Source: Lepidurus packardi (taxonomy: Eukaryota > Arthropoda > Branchiopoda > Notostraca > Triopsidae). From it: 64,000 nucleotides of DNA. Positions 1 to 11,584 of the stretch are shown here, in pieces. A program made the position numbers and the translations under genes. Under the pieces are notes generated by a model. It did not search any database. It had not been told where the DNA came from and worked only from the letters and a program-made list of their open reading frames with translations. The stretch covers positions 10,994,565 to 11,058,564 of the forward strand of contig JAKZAN010000001.1 in assembly GCA_023053545.1 (NCBI GenBank), in the 5' to 3' direction. Numbering within the stretch: position 1 is the stretch's first letter; the number at the start of each line of letters is the position of its first letter.

Positions 1-990
1 CGTGTTCGAAACTCATTCAGAAGTTTCGGAGACAGATTAGGACTTTTTTCCATGCACATGATTCCGAGTCAAGCCGAGCAGAGCCGCCCCTCCTTCAATC
101 ATCACCACTGCTCGCCTATATAACTCATACATCAGCGCTGAATGGATCAATAAAAAAGGAAGCTCGAATTCACCTGTCATGCCTATCACGACCCTCTTTA
201 ATACAATTCATCAGGATAAACGCCCCCATGACCTCCGCAATACAATTACTCACATGCTAATCTCAATCTAAACTTTCATACCTTAAAGCAATTGTAATCA
301 ACCAAACAGGCGCAAAACCTGCCTTAATACAGTAAACTTAAAACAAAAATAAAACAAAAAATTGCGATATTTTCATCATATTGCCAAAACTACATCTACT
401 TTACATTTTTATAAAACTTACTAATAAAGTTACTAGTAAAAGATACTAATAAAGATATTATATAAGGTATTAATAAAGTTCTACTATTTATACTACAACA
501 AGGTTCGGCAAACACTAAAAAAAACTTTACAAAATTCAGTTTCATTTCCCCCCATTCAGCGTGCTTTCAGAGTGAGTTCAGGGTGAATGGGAGAAAACGA
601 AACGAAGCTGAGTTTATTTAGAGAAAGAAGGGGGTGAATTAAAAAAGGTTCAAAAGGGGATGTCAATGATTCAATTTAAAAAAGTGTCGTGTGTTAGGTC
701 GGGCTAAACCTTTGAAAAAAATTTATGTCGATCAGTGACCCTAGAAGCATTTTTTTTGGCTAGTCCAATAAAGCCATGTAGAAGGGGGGAAGCCTATATA
801 TAATACTCTCACGAACGGCCGAAACCGTTCAAAGGGCTTCGTCGATCAGTTTAGGCGAAGTAGTTCAAGGCACGTTATCGGGATAGGATTACACACACAA
901 GTATATACCTTTAACGTGCGATTCATTTCATTGTACCTAAGAAAAAGACACAGCTTGCATGCCATGCATGAAATTAATTGTTACCTTATG

Positions 991-1048
991 AGCCTGCAAC
1001 AAAATTCGAACGTTTTGGAATGCTTCCGACCGCTAAGCTATGACAGGC
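991..1048 (-). other. tRNA-like fragment (pseudo-tRNA or SINE head)
   Basis: Read on the minus strand, the ends can pair (GCCTG with CAGGC). A D-arm-like segment (TAGCTTAGCGGTCGGAAGC) has a perfect GCTT/AAGC stem and matches a pol III A box, and GTTCGAA sits in a T-arm-like loop closed by CAAAA/TTTTG. There is no room for an anticodon arm: the whole is about 58 nt. It is therefore not a functional standard tRNA; a decayed tRNA or tRNA-derived element is possible. Confidence 0.3.
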
Positions 1049-3208
1049 AAATCAAAGCCAAGTGCTCGTAACAAGAGCCGAACGCACAGCACAATACAGT
1101 GTCAATTAAGTCGCCCCTTCCACGTTCCGTCGTTAAAAACATAAACGTCGCAACACGAAGCTTCCCAACTTAACGGCAAGAATGCGTTGCTGCACACAGG
1201 GAAGTAATGAGGCAGACTCACGAAGTCAAATAGTTAGGAATCCTGGTACAGATGTGCTCCGGATTTTCAGTGTGTGCATGTTGGGTTCACACATGCATTC
1301 AGGACGAACAAAAAGAACAAAAATAGAGATTTGTTTACTCACGCAGGTGGCCTGCTTTGGTAATGGATGGCGTAGTGCTACGTACAAATCCCAATGAGTC
1401 TTTTGCACGGAATCAGAATCTGTTTGTAAGGGCAAAGACGGGGAAAACTTAAAAGAACACGGCTCTTACAGCTCAACAATGAATTCTTCCCCTACACAAC
1501 ACAAGCACCCGTCAACTTCCGTACCCAGAGTATAACTGGCTACACACTCCAGGGAAGCGTCGAAAGAAATAAGGGGACGCCCGTCCCAGGCTAAAGCGCG
1601 TCTGGTGCTTGTCCTTAGGCTTGGGCTTTCGCGTGGGCTCTACGCGAAGTGGATATGTTGAATTTGGCACTCGCAGCGCACACTAAAAGTGAAGGCTACA
1701 GTAACCTGAACTGTGAACCTGACCCGGCCATGACTAACGACCATTTTTCTTTTCAACTCATTCATATTTCTTCACTCTTTTCGCCCTTGGCAGTTGCCAA
1801 AGCTTACATAAACGTCTGCCACACTATCATCTTTTCAACCCTTCCGTCCAAAAGAAACCTTAATTGCTAAAAAGAAACTGAGATAAAGCCATTGAGCCTC
1901 CCAAAGAAGAAGAAAAAATCTGTTCCCACCATTCATTCAGTGTTTTCAGAATAGATCGAATCGGTTGAAAAAGATTAAGATAGTTGCTAGTAAGTATGTA
2001 TTAATATGGTGATTAGGAACTTCAAACGAACCGCATTTGAGAGCAAAACGAGCGAAAAGAGATTAGAAAATGCGACCTGGGTGGTGGCAACAATAGAGTC
2101 AAAACGAAGTGTTAATGTCGACCTCAAGGGGCAAGCCATAACGCAAAAGTTAGTACATTAAGTACTGTGCTATACGGCATGAACTGTGAACCTATGGGCA
2201 ACAATAACTGCTAGTTGTAATTTACGAACCCACAAGAAGAATAAAAATAGAGCAGTGGAGATTGTCAGGGAAATAGAAGTACCAGCTGCCGTACACCTAC
2301 ATAGCTTATTGCGGACGCCCTTTGACCCTATAAGGTCAGATCATGAACAAATCCTGTGGCCCACGATCACCGCAGTTGTATAAAACCAACGTTGATCCAG
2401 CTTCTCCCTCGGGTGTCAAACAATGGGCGATCCCTTAAAAAAGTGAGAAAAAAACTCACACCTGCCCGTGATTGAGTTATACAGGCACGATAAGCGTAAT
2501 CCTATAAGGGTTAGAAGCAAAGCCCTGCTATCCTTTCACCATTACTGCAAATCATCCTGAAAAGGATGCGATTCTGAAGGTTTCAACGGCGAAGGTGGAA
2601 ATCTAAGTCTGCCGCACGCGCGGATGCATTTTTCATCCGGGACCTCATTACCGTCAGCGCCGACGAGTTATTTGACAAGATAACACTTGAAAGAAGAACA
2701 GATCTGCAAGGCTAAAGCCCTTGTATGGGAGCACAAGAGGGTTTATTTCCCAAAATACGCGTCTAGAGCGCCGAAAAGATTAGGCGGAGTTGGTATTAGC
2801 ACTTCTATCAATCAAGGCCTATAACGCCCTTTTCATGTGTTGCAAATTGAAGTGCATTCTCTGCTTCAGGCCAAACAAAAGGGAGTTTCGGCAAGCTAAG
2901 CTATCCTTTGCAAGGGCGAAAGTGACACAATAATGAAATTTGCCGAGTATTTCGCTCTACTGGTTTACCCAATTAACGCTGGGATTTGTTTGCCGTAACG
3001 AAATTCTTTTCACTAGTAAAACAGTTCTGTGCTTCGTTCTGTATTTCACTTATAATAATAAAAATCTCCAGAACAGCTTCTATTTATTCATTTATATATA
3101 AGTTTATACGCTAAATATGTTCAAATACATCGGTTACTGTTTAAATTTAGTGTCATTTTCAACCTTGGCGAAATTCATAGTTGCGTTTCCTAGCAACCCT
3201 GGCCAACA

Positions 3209-3403
3209 ATGAATGAAAGGGAAGAGGCGTTGCTCGAACAGCTCCCTATGATAGGGCAATCAGTCCGTCTCGTAAAATATGCAAAAGATCTGCCACTGGA
3301 AGGGATATCAGCACAGATATATCTTATTTGGGACTACATTTTTGACACTACGGCGGTAGCCAACACCCGTATGTGTCCGTCAAAGCCAGCTGACGCTCTA
3401 TAA
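3209..3403 (+). CDS. Doubtful 64-codon open frame
   Basis: The ATG lies inside a copy of the recurrent word CAACAATGAA. The frame (MNEREEALLEQLPMIGQSVR...) has a plausible mix of charged and hydrophobic residues, including an aromatic patch IYLIWDYIF. I recognise no family, and there is no clear splice context. It could easily be chance. Confidence 0.15.
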   Translation: MNEREEALLEQLPMIGQSVRLVKYAKDLPLEGISAQIYLIWDYIFDTTAVANTRMCPSKPADAL

Positions 3404-4053
3404 ACAAAACCGGGGTTCACAATTCAGGCTAAATGAGGTTAAACAAGCACATCATAGGTCACACGCCACGCTATCCATCCAACGAATATGGCTTCATAAC
3501 TCTTACTTTGTAATCATACAACGTTACTGTACTAAAATACTTTTAACTCCGTTGCAAGCCCAAAACCCCCGTTTGCACAACGCCCTGGGGGAGGACAACT
3601 TGTCCTGGCAATCTCCCCCCCCCCCATCCCTTCTAATTTGCATATATACAACGGCAACTCTTTATACGCCACGTCATATTTCCCTATACGTCACGCTATA
3701 CTGCAACTGACAACACAGTCATCATGTACTCCCCCTTTTTGCTTCCATAACTCCATAGGTGTCAACGATTTTTTTTATTATTATTATTTGTTTCTACGAA
3801 AAGGGTTCTGAAAGTGTTGTTTCAGTAGCAGTTTTAGTCAAATAACAGCGAGCGTTGGAATAAAATAACTTCTTTCTGAAAAAATTATTTTCTTTTTTAT
3901 CTTTTTTTAAACTTTAGTTGCCCACTTCCAGCCTTTTCTAAATACTTCAGAGTGTTACATGAGCATGCGACTGCAAAGCTTCATTAAGCAAACTCACGTG
4001 CTCCCTGAAAACTAAACCAGGCTCGCTTCACTTCACTTTCTCCTTAAGGCTTC

Positions 4054-4054
<1 letters not shown>

Positions 4055-4085
<31 letters not shown>

Positions 4086-4086
4086 A
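4055..4086 (+). repeat. Compound homopolymer tract C21A11
   Basis: Twenty-one C followed directly by eleven A. It is one of three tracts with the same C-then-A order and orientation in the window (the others are at 35041 and 58126). Confidence 0.9.
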
Positions 4087-6447
4087 TGGAAACTAGCATG
4101 TTTTGAGTGCGGGGTGTCATTCCTGACCATTTTGGGTGACACTTACATGGCTAGTCAACGTCTGCCGAATGTCAAATTCGTGCAAGCTGCTTCATTTCAC
4201 AACAATAGGAATAGTGTACCCTCTTTAGTTAGTACCCTCAAGTAGTGTACTACATCGGCCATAAAAGACAACAAAGCTTAAAAGGAGCACTTTCCTTGCC
4301 CTTGCCCCCGTATTTAGCCCCAGCCAGCTAGACATGCATGTCCTGGGTCCTCATTAGTGAAAAACCGCACATAAGACTATACTATATTATATTACATAAG
4401 ACGGCAGAAGAACTTCACCCCTTTTCCGTCTCTTGCTGGAAGTCTTCCACGTGTTGACCACGGGTTCCTCTTACACTCTCTAAACAATCGAGAACTCGCT
4501 AAAAGTACTGTACCTCATCCCTTTTCAATACATGAGTTAGAACAACAGTCATTCGGTGAATGCCGAAAGGTACCAATTCCTAAACTCTAATGCTTGCTCT
4601 AATGAGCCCTACCCATGAATAGAATAGGATTCCATTCAAACACGCGAATGCCAAGTTAGCCTGTAATTAGACTCTACTTATTGCCACCGTTAGCAGGAAT
4701 CCACCCTGCGGGCAGTCCAAATCAAGCGTATCACACCAAAACCACACTACCTGTCAATAAGAAAGTTTTTTGTTTCACTGGACACAACACACGCCAAAAG
4801 CTCATATCGAATCCCAAATCCAAACTGCATTCAACCGAAACTTACGCTAAAAAAAGGGTTGTTAAGTTTGCATACGCATAGAGTAATACGTTTCCCCACC
4901 TCGCTTGTGGGGTAACAACGCTCGCTTCACATGGTGCCAGGACTTCCGTTGGAGTGTTTTTGTCCTCTGCACCCCCTTTAATTATGTGTACAACACGGTG
5001 TCGGCTGCCAGCATGCCGACTTGATTGGGTCGGAGCAGAAGCCAGAGGTCAGCATGAGGCAAACGAAAGTTGAAATGGAGGAGACAAGAGGGAAAGCTTG
5101 GGGCCCTATCGGCTGTTATCTTTCTTTTAGGTACCAACAATGAATTGAATAAACATTCGCGACAGTCATCCTTCAAACCGGGGAAAAGGTAAAAATGCTT
5201 CAACAATGAACCATTCCTAGCCAGAAACTAAGAACAATGAAAATTCTACGGGCTTTTGAAACTTCCTGATGTGGTCAACGAGCAGAAGTAAAATGGATGA
5301 TATCACGGACATGTGAACATAACATCATTAGGTTCTATCACCGGTAACACTCTACAAGCTTGTTACGGAGCGTAACGGGCGCCACACCCACCTGTGTGTG
5401 AGCAGTGAGGGTTTCACGGGGTCATACAGGCTATTATCGTGCTTAAACACGAAGAAATGGATCGAATTACGGTGGTACGTGAACTGCGGAACGCGCGAAA
5501 ATCGTAACTATTTGAATGAGCAACGGATATTCTTACCTTGGGATGGTAAGCGTAGCCAAAATGTGTAGATCCTAGAACCAGAATGCCGTCTTGGTACACA
5601 GCGCGTCAAGAACCTGGAGCCGAGCCGGAGGGCAGGTGGTTTTGTCGGATTTACTGGTTCCTCTATCCCAAGCGCCGATATATACAAGGGCGTTGGCTAG
5701 GAAACAAAAGAAATCGCGACACTTAACACTTTAAATTCGTTCGAGTTAAATACACAGTACTTAATCACATACGCAGCTTTTAGATGTAATTAACTTGAAT
5801 CACATCCGGGACGTACACACTGCTGAAATCAAGCAAAACTCTGCACTGGTTATAGCGGATATCTGCACCATTTGGCCTCTTCTGGACGAAACGCCTTGCC
5901 TTCTTACCTGGCGCGCATACCTGCGAACCCGAGAGGAAGGGAATGGAATGGAAATGAGGTTTGGGCCTTGAGGCATTTAAATTTAAATTTGGGCTCCGGT
6001 TGAAAATATATGATGTAAGAGTCATCACGCGGGATATACCTGCAACTCGTCTGGGTTTCCTCCATAAGCTAACCTCACTTCCTAGGTGGCGTGGACTACC
6101 AAACAAGCTCGAAATTTGGCAATCAAGAATGCTGACTGTCAGCCGATGAGGAAACAGCAATGAACTATAACTAAGAAAGGAAAAACTACCAGATACTTGA
6201 GTTTACGAGAGATAACCAGTCTATTGTTTACTTTCTGCAGGGATACTAGGAATAGTGCTAGCGTTTTTGCTTTTTATTTGGTTGAACGAAAGTGACACGT
6301 AAATAATTGACGCGTTTCGGGAGGTTTCCCTCACTTTTAACAGTACATCCCGTCACCTAGCGAAGTCACCCTTTACTAAAAAAAATGCGTTTCGGGAACA
6401 AAGGTTTATGCTTTATTAAGGTTTATGCTTTTGAGGGAAAGGGGAGT

Positions 6448-6493
6448 CCTAACTTAACCTAACCTAACTTATCTAACCTAACTTAACTCAACC
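6448..6493. repeat. Degenerate interstitial telomere-like repeat (CCTAA/CTTAA)n
   Basis: A run of about nine imperfect pentamers, mostly CCTAA and variants CTTAA and TCTAA. This is the C-strand of the arthropod telomere repeat TTAGG. It lies 475 bp before the start of the integrase-HTH gene. Confidence 0.55.
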
Positions 6494-6967
6494 GAGACAT
6501 GGAAACGTTGCTGTCATTATGGCGCAGTTGAGACCATGGTTGAGACACAACTGGATAGCCCCCTATCGAAAGCTACTTAGAAGCTCGTAGCAAAACCGTC
6601 TCTCGAAACGCGACAATTAGTACAGCTTCGTAAGTTTCCATTATTATTCATTGTTCCCAGAATGTCAACAGCGTTTTAATTTCGCGTTACATTCATTTAC
6701 AAAGGATAGTAGTGCCAAAGTAGAAACAGTTAATTTTGGATAGTGCACCTTATATGGTTGTTGTTCTACACCTGATTCTCGTAAAATCCCGTATAAACTG
6801 TGTTGAAAAGTAAAGGATTCTAATGTTAGCCCTCCAATGTTGCTACGGCTCTTGTTTATCAACATACATTAAACGGAAAATCAGACTTTCTAGGCAAGCG
6901 AGTACTTGTTCTAAAGTAAGATAAAAGATTACATATATGGGGTTTCGTTATATTGTCAGCGCCTAAT

Positions 6968-9900
6968 ATGGAAAAAGTTGACAACGTCGAGACCGCAAAT
7001 GCAATGTCCATAATTGGTGATGATGAAGATATGATATATTACCAAGACATTGTCCGGTACCTGGAAGACAGCAAGTTTCCTGAATCAACGCCCGAGGTTT
7101 ATAGAAAACAGATCCAAAAGCGCGCATCGAAACATTTGGTAAGACATTTTTGGGGGAATTCAATAAAGCTGAGATTAATAAATTATAATCAAAACATTCC
7201 TTTCTTGATACTCTAGTTGCTTGATGGCATTTTGTACTTCAAAAAGCGGAAGCATAATCTTCGAGTTGTAGTCGACAAAGAGGAACGGATTAAACTTCTC
7301 CACTCTTTGCACGTCGACAAAAAAACTGGTACGGGTTATTATAAATAAGTATTGTGACGTTTAAATTATCTTTCCTGAATAGAAAGTCTCAGACGTGTTT
7401 GTTTTAGGTGCGCATTTAGGTCTTAGAAAGGTCCATGACGCATTGGTTCAGAACTATTATTGGCGCACGTGCTATACGGATGCAAGCAATATCGTTAAGC
7501 AATGCTCAGAATGTCTAGAATCCATGTCGCTAACCCTTAACTTCCCCTCAAGGGAAGAGCTTGCCTTAGAATTAGCACCAAATCAAGTTCAGGCAAGTTC
7601 ACCTTCTGTTCTCTCGGCTTGGAAGCGATTGGAATTACGAGTTCACGGACCCTATACACCCACCACCTCGACTCATACTCACATAGTTAGCTTACTCGAT
7701 CCGTCTTCTTATTGGGTAGCTGCAACAGCTGCACACGCTGACAACCTTCCCGAGCACATTACGCGTTTTATGCTGCGAACATTCTGTGATTTTGGCCCGG
7801 CGCCATGCCACTTTATTGAGAATGACTCGCAACTTTACAACCAGGTGCAAGCCCAGTAAGCCTGTTTTTCCTTCTAATAAAAATAAATAAAAAAAAATTG
7901 GGTTTGGTAGATTACTAATGAGCTTGTCTTGTGTCTCGCAGCTTAGTTGGTAAGATGCTGGGAGCCCTGTCTTGTCATCAACTTCTATTTCAAGGAAACC
8001 CTAGCCCTCAGCCTGGTGGTCCCACCTGCAAATGGATGTCCAAGTTGGAAGAGCTAATTTTGGGCAGTCCTACGAATTGGGATGACCAGTTACCCCAGTT
8101 TTTATGGCAGGTAAATGAAGACAACATTACCATTTCATTTGGTACTTGATTACTCTACTCAATCAAATCCATCTTGCTTTTGACAATGTTTGGAGACAGC
8201 TGCGAACCACGCCTCGTGACACTGCGCAGCTATCAGCCTTTGTTATCATGTTTGGCCGCGAGCCCAATGACAACTCAAGTGTCTTGACGCAATCGTCCCA
8301 TCTAATTCCCACTACTACGAATGTGGAAGCTGCATCAGAAGATTCACTGTCAAGAACCCTTGAAACCAGCACATCATGCCACGTACCTCCAACACGGCGA
8401 CGCCTACGCAACGCCTTTTGGCAAGTAAATAACCTGGAAACATGATTACGGTGTCATACACCGTTCATTCATTCATGGACCGTTTTTTATTGAATTTTTA
8501 TTATTTTTTCTTTTCAAGTGTCGCCATTGCAATCAAGATTTCACCTCCAAAGTCTCCTTCAACATCCACCAGCGAATGCACATCGAAGAGGCAAAACGAA
8601 GGGGAGCCTTGGAAGGCGAGGAGCCCGGGCCTGCCTGTGCTGACAATCCAAGAATGAATATTAGGCGAACCTTCTTGCGCAAGAAGTCGCGACTCTCCAA
8701 ATGGGCCGAGCTGGCCCGTTCCCGTGCCCGTCATGCGACTACCAACAACAATGAAATGACGTTGACGCGTGACAGCAGCAGCAGCACGCCAGACGAGACC
8801 ACGACTAACACCGTGGCTGCCGTCAAAGCCTTGTTAGCGCTAACCAAAGAAGAACGGAACAAACGCGGTAAATATCGTAAGTACACCCCAGACTTGCGGG
8901 ACGAGATCGCGCGTTATGCTATTGCACGGGGCGTGTGCGATACCACGCGGATTTATTCGAACAAACTCGGCTTCAACGTGAGCGAAAGTTCGGTCCGTAA
9001 CTTCGTCAAAGCGTACACCAACTTCACCCCCGAATTGAAAGAAGAGATCGGCAAAACCGCTTTCCAATCAGGCATAGAAGCCACCCAGCAATTATACGCC
9101 GCCAAACTGGGTCGCGAACTCCGCCCCGCCATTATCCGCAAATTCAAACGCGTGTATCTGCGAAAACACCCCGAGCTCCACCAAACTGATACCTCGCCCT
9201 CCCCCGTGGCCTCCCAGAGACGGGCAAACGGTACCCGTCGCTTAAATGCGAGCAAAACTCGAGTTATCATCAACCGTAAGCGTGTCTTTTGCCCTGCCAT
9301 GAAAGACGAAATGGGCCGTTTCGCGGCGGAACACGGTGTCCCAGCCACTCTCGAGCATTACAGCGACAAGCTCCAGTTCGCGGTCAAGGAAAGCACGGTT
9401 CGCAAATTCCGCAAGAAGTATCTGGAAGCTATGAACGCTGTCGAGTCCCGTTCGTCTGAAATAGGCTCAGATAACCACCCACAGCCACCCGAGATGTTCT
9501 CCCAAAGTCTCGAGTCCGAAATGGAGGTCATGCAGAACCAGTCGTCCTCATTGATCTTGTTACACCCTAACTCGCACCAGACCTATAGCAACCCTCATCC
9601 GGCTCCTTCTTACAACCCACCGCCGCCTCCTCCTGCCGCTCTTTCACTGTGTCCGTCTCGAGAAATGGCCCATTACGGGCAACTGCATTCCCATCAGCCA
9701 ATTGACCATAACTTAGAAGGCACCGCGGCGTATGATTGCCCACCGCTCTACAGTCACGCTAGCAATTATCCTGTTTCTCTTACTAATCAGACTCACCAAC
9801 AGCAACTCAATGAGTATCCCGAGCCATCCGGGTTAACCTTCCATCACAATCAAAGCAGCAGCAGCTTCCTACGGCAGCGAGTCCCATTACCTGTCGCTCT

Positions 9901-11152
9901 GGGGTCGCAGCCCAGCATCAGCAACCATAACTCGTATAACCATCACGCAATCAGCCCTGCGTACCATCTTCCCACCTCGGCTGGGGCTGTCACTCATGTC
10001 AGCTTGCAGCAACAACTTCCTCATATGCTTCTGCCACCGCCTCCGACTTTCCAGCAGCACTTAAGCATGGCCAGCAATCATGCAAATGCACACTCATTAC
10101 ATGCTCAGCAAGCCGTGCTCCCGTTGCCATTATCGTTGGAGCGAAAGGGTGTCACGACAGTTTTGGCTGACCGTGAAGAAGAGCCGCTACTACCCGGATC
10201 TTCTTCTTCGGTGGCAGGAGCAGGAGCTGACGTATCCAACCTGTACCAACATCATTTGCGCAAATCTGACACTGATAAGAACTTGATTACAGTTCCGACC
10301 TACAGCCCTGCCTTTCAGCCACAACATATTTCACTGTTGCCGGCTCCAGCGTATAATAATAACCAACAGCTCCAGTCTAATAAGGGAACGCCGCACCGCG
10401 ATCTTTTAGCCGAAGCAGCCGCTGACCTGCAGCCCATGTCATCGTGTGTTGCCGTGACCTCATCAGCTACATGTCAAGTGGAGTCTGTGGAAGCGAGTGT
10501 GAGAACGGGAACGGGACGCCCTCTAAGATATCGGCGAGTTAATACGCAGAACCGTGATTGTGCTGAGCAGAACCATGTCGACCCGAAGAGTTTCCATGAA
10601 ACGGATGGAGATGAAGAAGAAGACGACGACGACGAAGAGGAGGAGGCTTATGAAGAGGAACGGGTCAAGAGAGGAAGTAAGAAGCCGGCGAAGAGATCGA
10701 ATCAACAACGCCGAGGCAATTACGTCACTTACAGTCCCGAATTACGAGCTGAGATTGGGAAGTACGCCATAGAGCACGGGAATCAAAAGGCTATGGTGTA
10801 CTTTAAGGAGAATCTGGGCTTGGATATCCCCGAGAGCACGATTCGCGGGCTGCGTGACAAGTATGTAGTCAAACGTGTCCAGCGAGGAGAAAAAGAAGTC
10901 ACTTCATTAGGATTCGCTCAACGCGGACGTCCCATGCGTTTGGGAAAATACGATGGCATGGTGCAAGATTGCATTCGCCAGTTAATCAAGTCGGGGGAAA
11001 AAATATCCTCTTTTTTGGCCATCGCTACTGCCAAGCAAGTACTCATGCAGCACGAACCGGCTTTGCTCGAAGAAAACGGAGGTCTTATCAAATTAAATCC
11101 TACATGGGCCAAGTCCTTCCTCAAGCGTATGGGTGCTAACAATCTTGCTTAA
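6968..11152 (+). CDS. Integrase-C2H2-multiHTH chimeric protein, six exons, probably domesticated
   Basis: Proposed exons are 6968-7138, 7217-7328, 7408-7855, 7942-8110, 8200-8424 and 8519-11152, giving about 1252 codons. All introns are GT-AG, 78-94 bp, phases 0,1,2,0,0, and keep one open frame. Residues 89-130 carry H-x7-H-x29-C-x2-C, the H2C2 zinc-binding motif of Ty3/gypsy and Ginger integrases, with the typical GAHLGLRKVHD...YYW text. An integrase core follows (about 165-325, ending MFGREP). By eye the catalytic D-D-E positions read R172, D234, C273, so strand transfer is unlikely. Residues 376-396 form one C2H2 finger (CRHC...HQRMH). Four homologous helix-turn-helix repeats lie at about 494-542, 543-590, 632-679 and 1109-1159; the last is joined to an RGRP helical domain (1177-1252) like that preceding DDE transposase domains. 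Between repeats 3 and 4 the chain is rich in His, Gln, Pro and Ser, then strongly acidic. The inferred role is nuclear DNA binding. ATG 6968 is chosen because an AG just upstream (TATATTGTCAG) may end a 5' UTR intron. Exon 5's left edge is the weakest join. Confidence 0.85.
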
Positions 11153-11382
11153 ATGAATATGTAAATGAGGCTAAAAAAAATACAACGGGGACATACGCTT
11201 TGCAAACAAACATGGCCGTCTTTTGTCTTTTATTAGAATTTCTAACTTCTTTTTACGCTGCAACTCACATTTTTGTTATTTTTTATTTTGTGCTTAAACA
11301 AAAGAGGGGCACGTCCTACTTTTTAGGAATCGTTCCAAGTGATTGGAATGCGGTATGTCGGTCGCCTTGTCACATAAAGTGT

Positions 11383-11550
11383 TCAGGGGAGCTCATCTGA
11401 AGCTGCTGGCGGTATTGTGCTTACAGAATAGTCTGGGGTGCCTTTGCTGCTCATGGCTGTTCGGACTCTTAACCAGCAGGAGAGCTTTTGCAAAACTTGT
11501 AACTCGTCTTCGAGACGACCAGAAACTTTTGCTGCTTCCAGTGTCGCCAT
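11383..11550 (-). CDS. Unassigned 55-codon open frame or exon, convergent to the integrase-HTH gene
   Basis: The frame begins with MATLEAAKVSGRLEDELQVL and ends SDELP-stop. It has a charged, amphipathic, coding-like texture (heptad-like LEDELQVLQKL). The minus strand just upstream reads as a pyrimidine tract ending in AG (positions about 11555-11580), so it could be a 3'-terminal exon. Two minus-strand AATAAA hexamers follow at 11282-11287 and 11228-11233. A GTAAGC inside the frame (after ...TPDYS) could instead be a splice donor. I recognise no family. It may also be chance. Confidence 0.3.
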   Translation of the reverse strand: MATLEAAKVSGRLEDELQVLQKLSCWLRVRTAMSSKGTPDYSVSTIPPAASDELP

Positions 11551-11578
11551 ATTATCTGCCCTTTGAAGTTTAAAAAAA

Positions 11579-11584
11579 AATAAA
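11579..11584 (+). promoter_or_regulatory. Candidate polyadenylation signal of the integrase-HTH gene
   Basis: An AATAAA hexamer lies about 430 bp after the stop codon and is followed by a T-rich stretch. It is the first clear canonical hexamer downstream on this strand, but it sits in an A-rich run, so a chance match is possible. Confidence 0.35.

Larger units (their letters stand above)
1..6447. other. Non-coding, AT-rich intergenic DNA
   Basis: No gene is supported here. Visible items are short direct repeats of ACTAATAAAG type at about 419-480, the tRNA-like fragment, a C11 run near 3615, the C21A11 tract at 4055-4086, and five copies of CAACAATGAA (four between 1474 and 5210 are listed in the findings). 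A short coding-like stretch at about 2590-2712 (frame reading DELFDKITLERRT) has no start and no recognisable family. Confidence 0.6.

Noticed and set aside
2590-2712. Coding-like stretch reading ...RADAFFIRDLITVSADELFDKITLERRT
   Set aside because: About 44 codons without a start codon, flanked by stops, with no family recognised. Could be a transposon scrap, but this cannot be supported.
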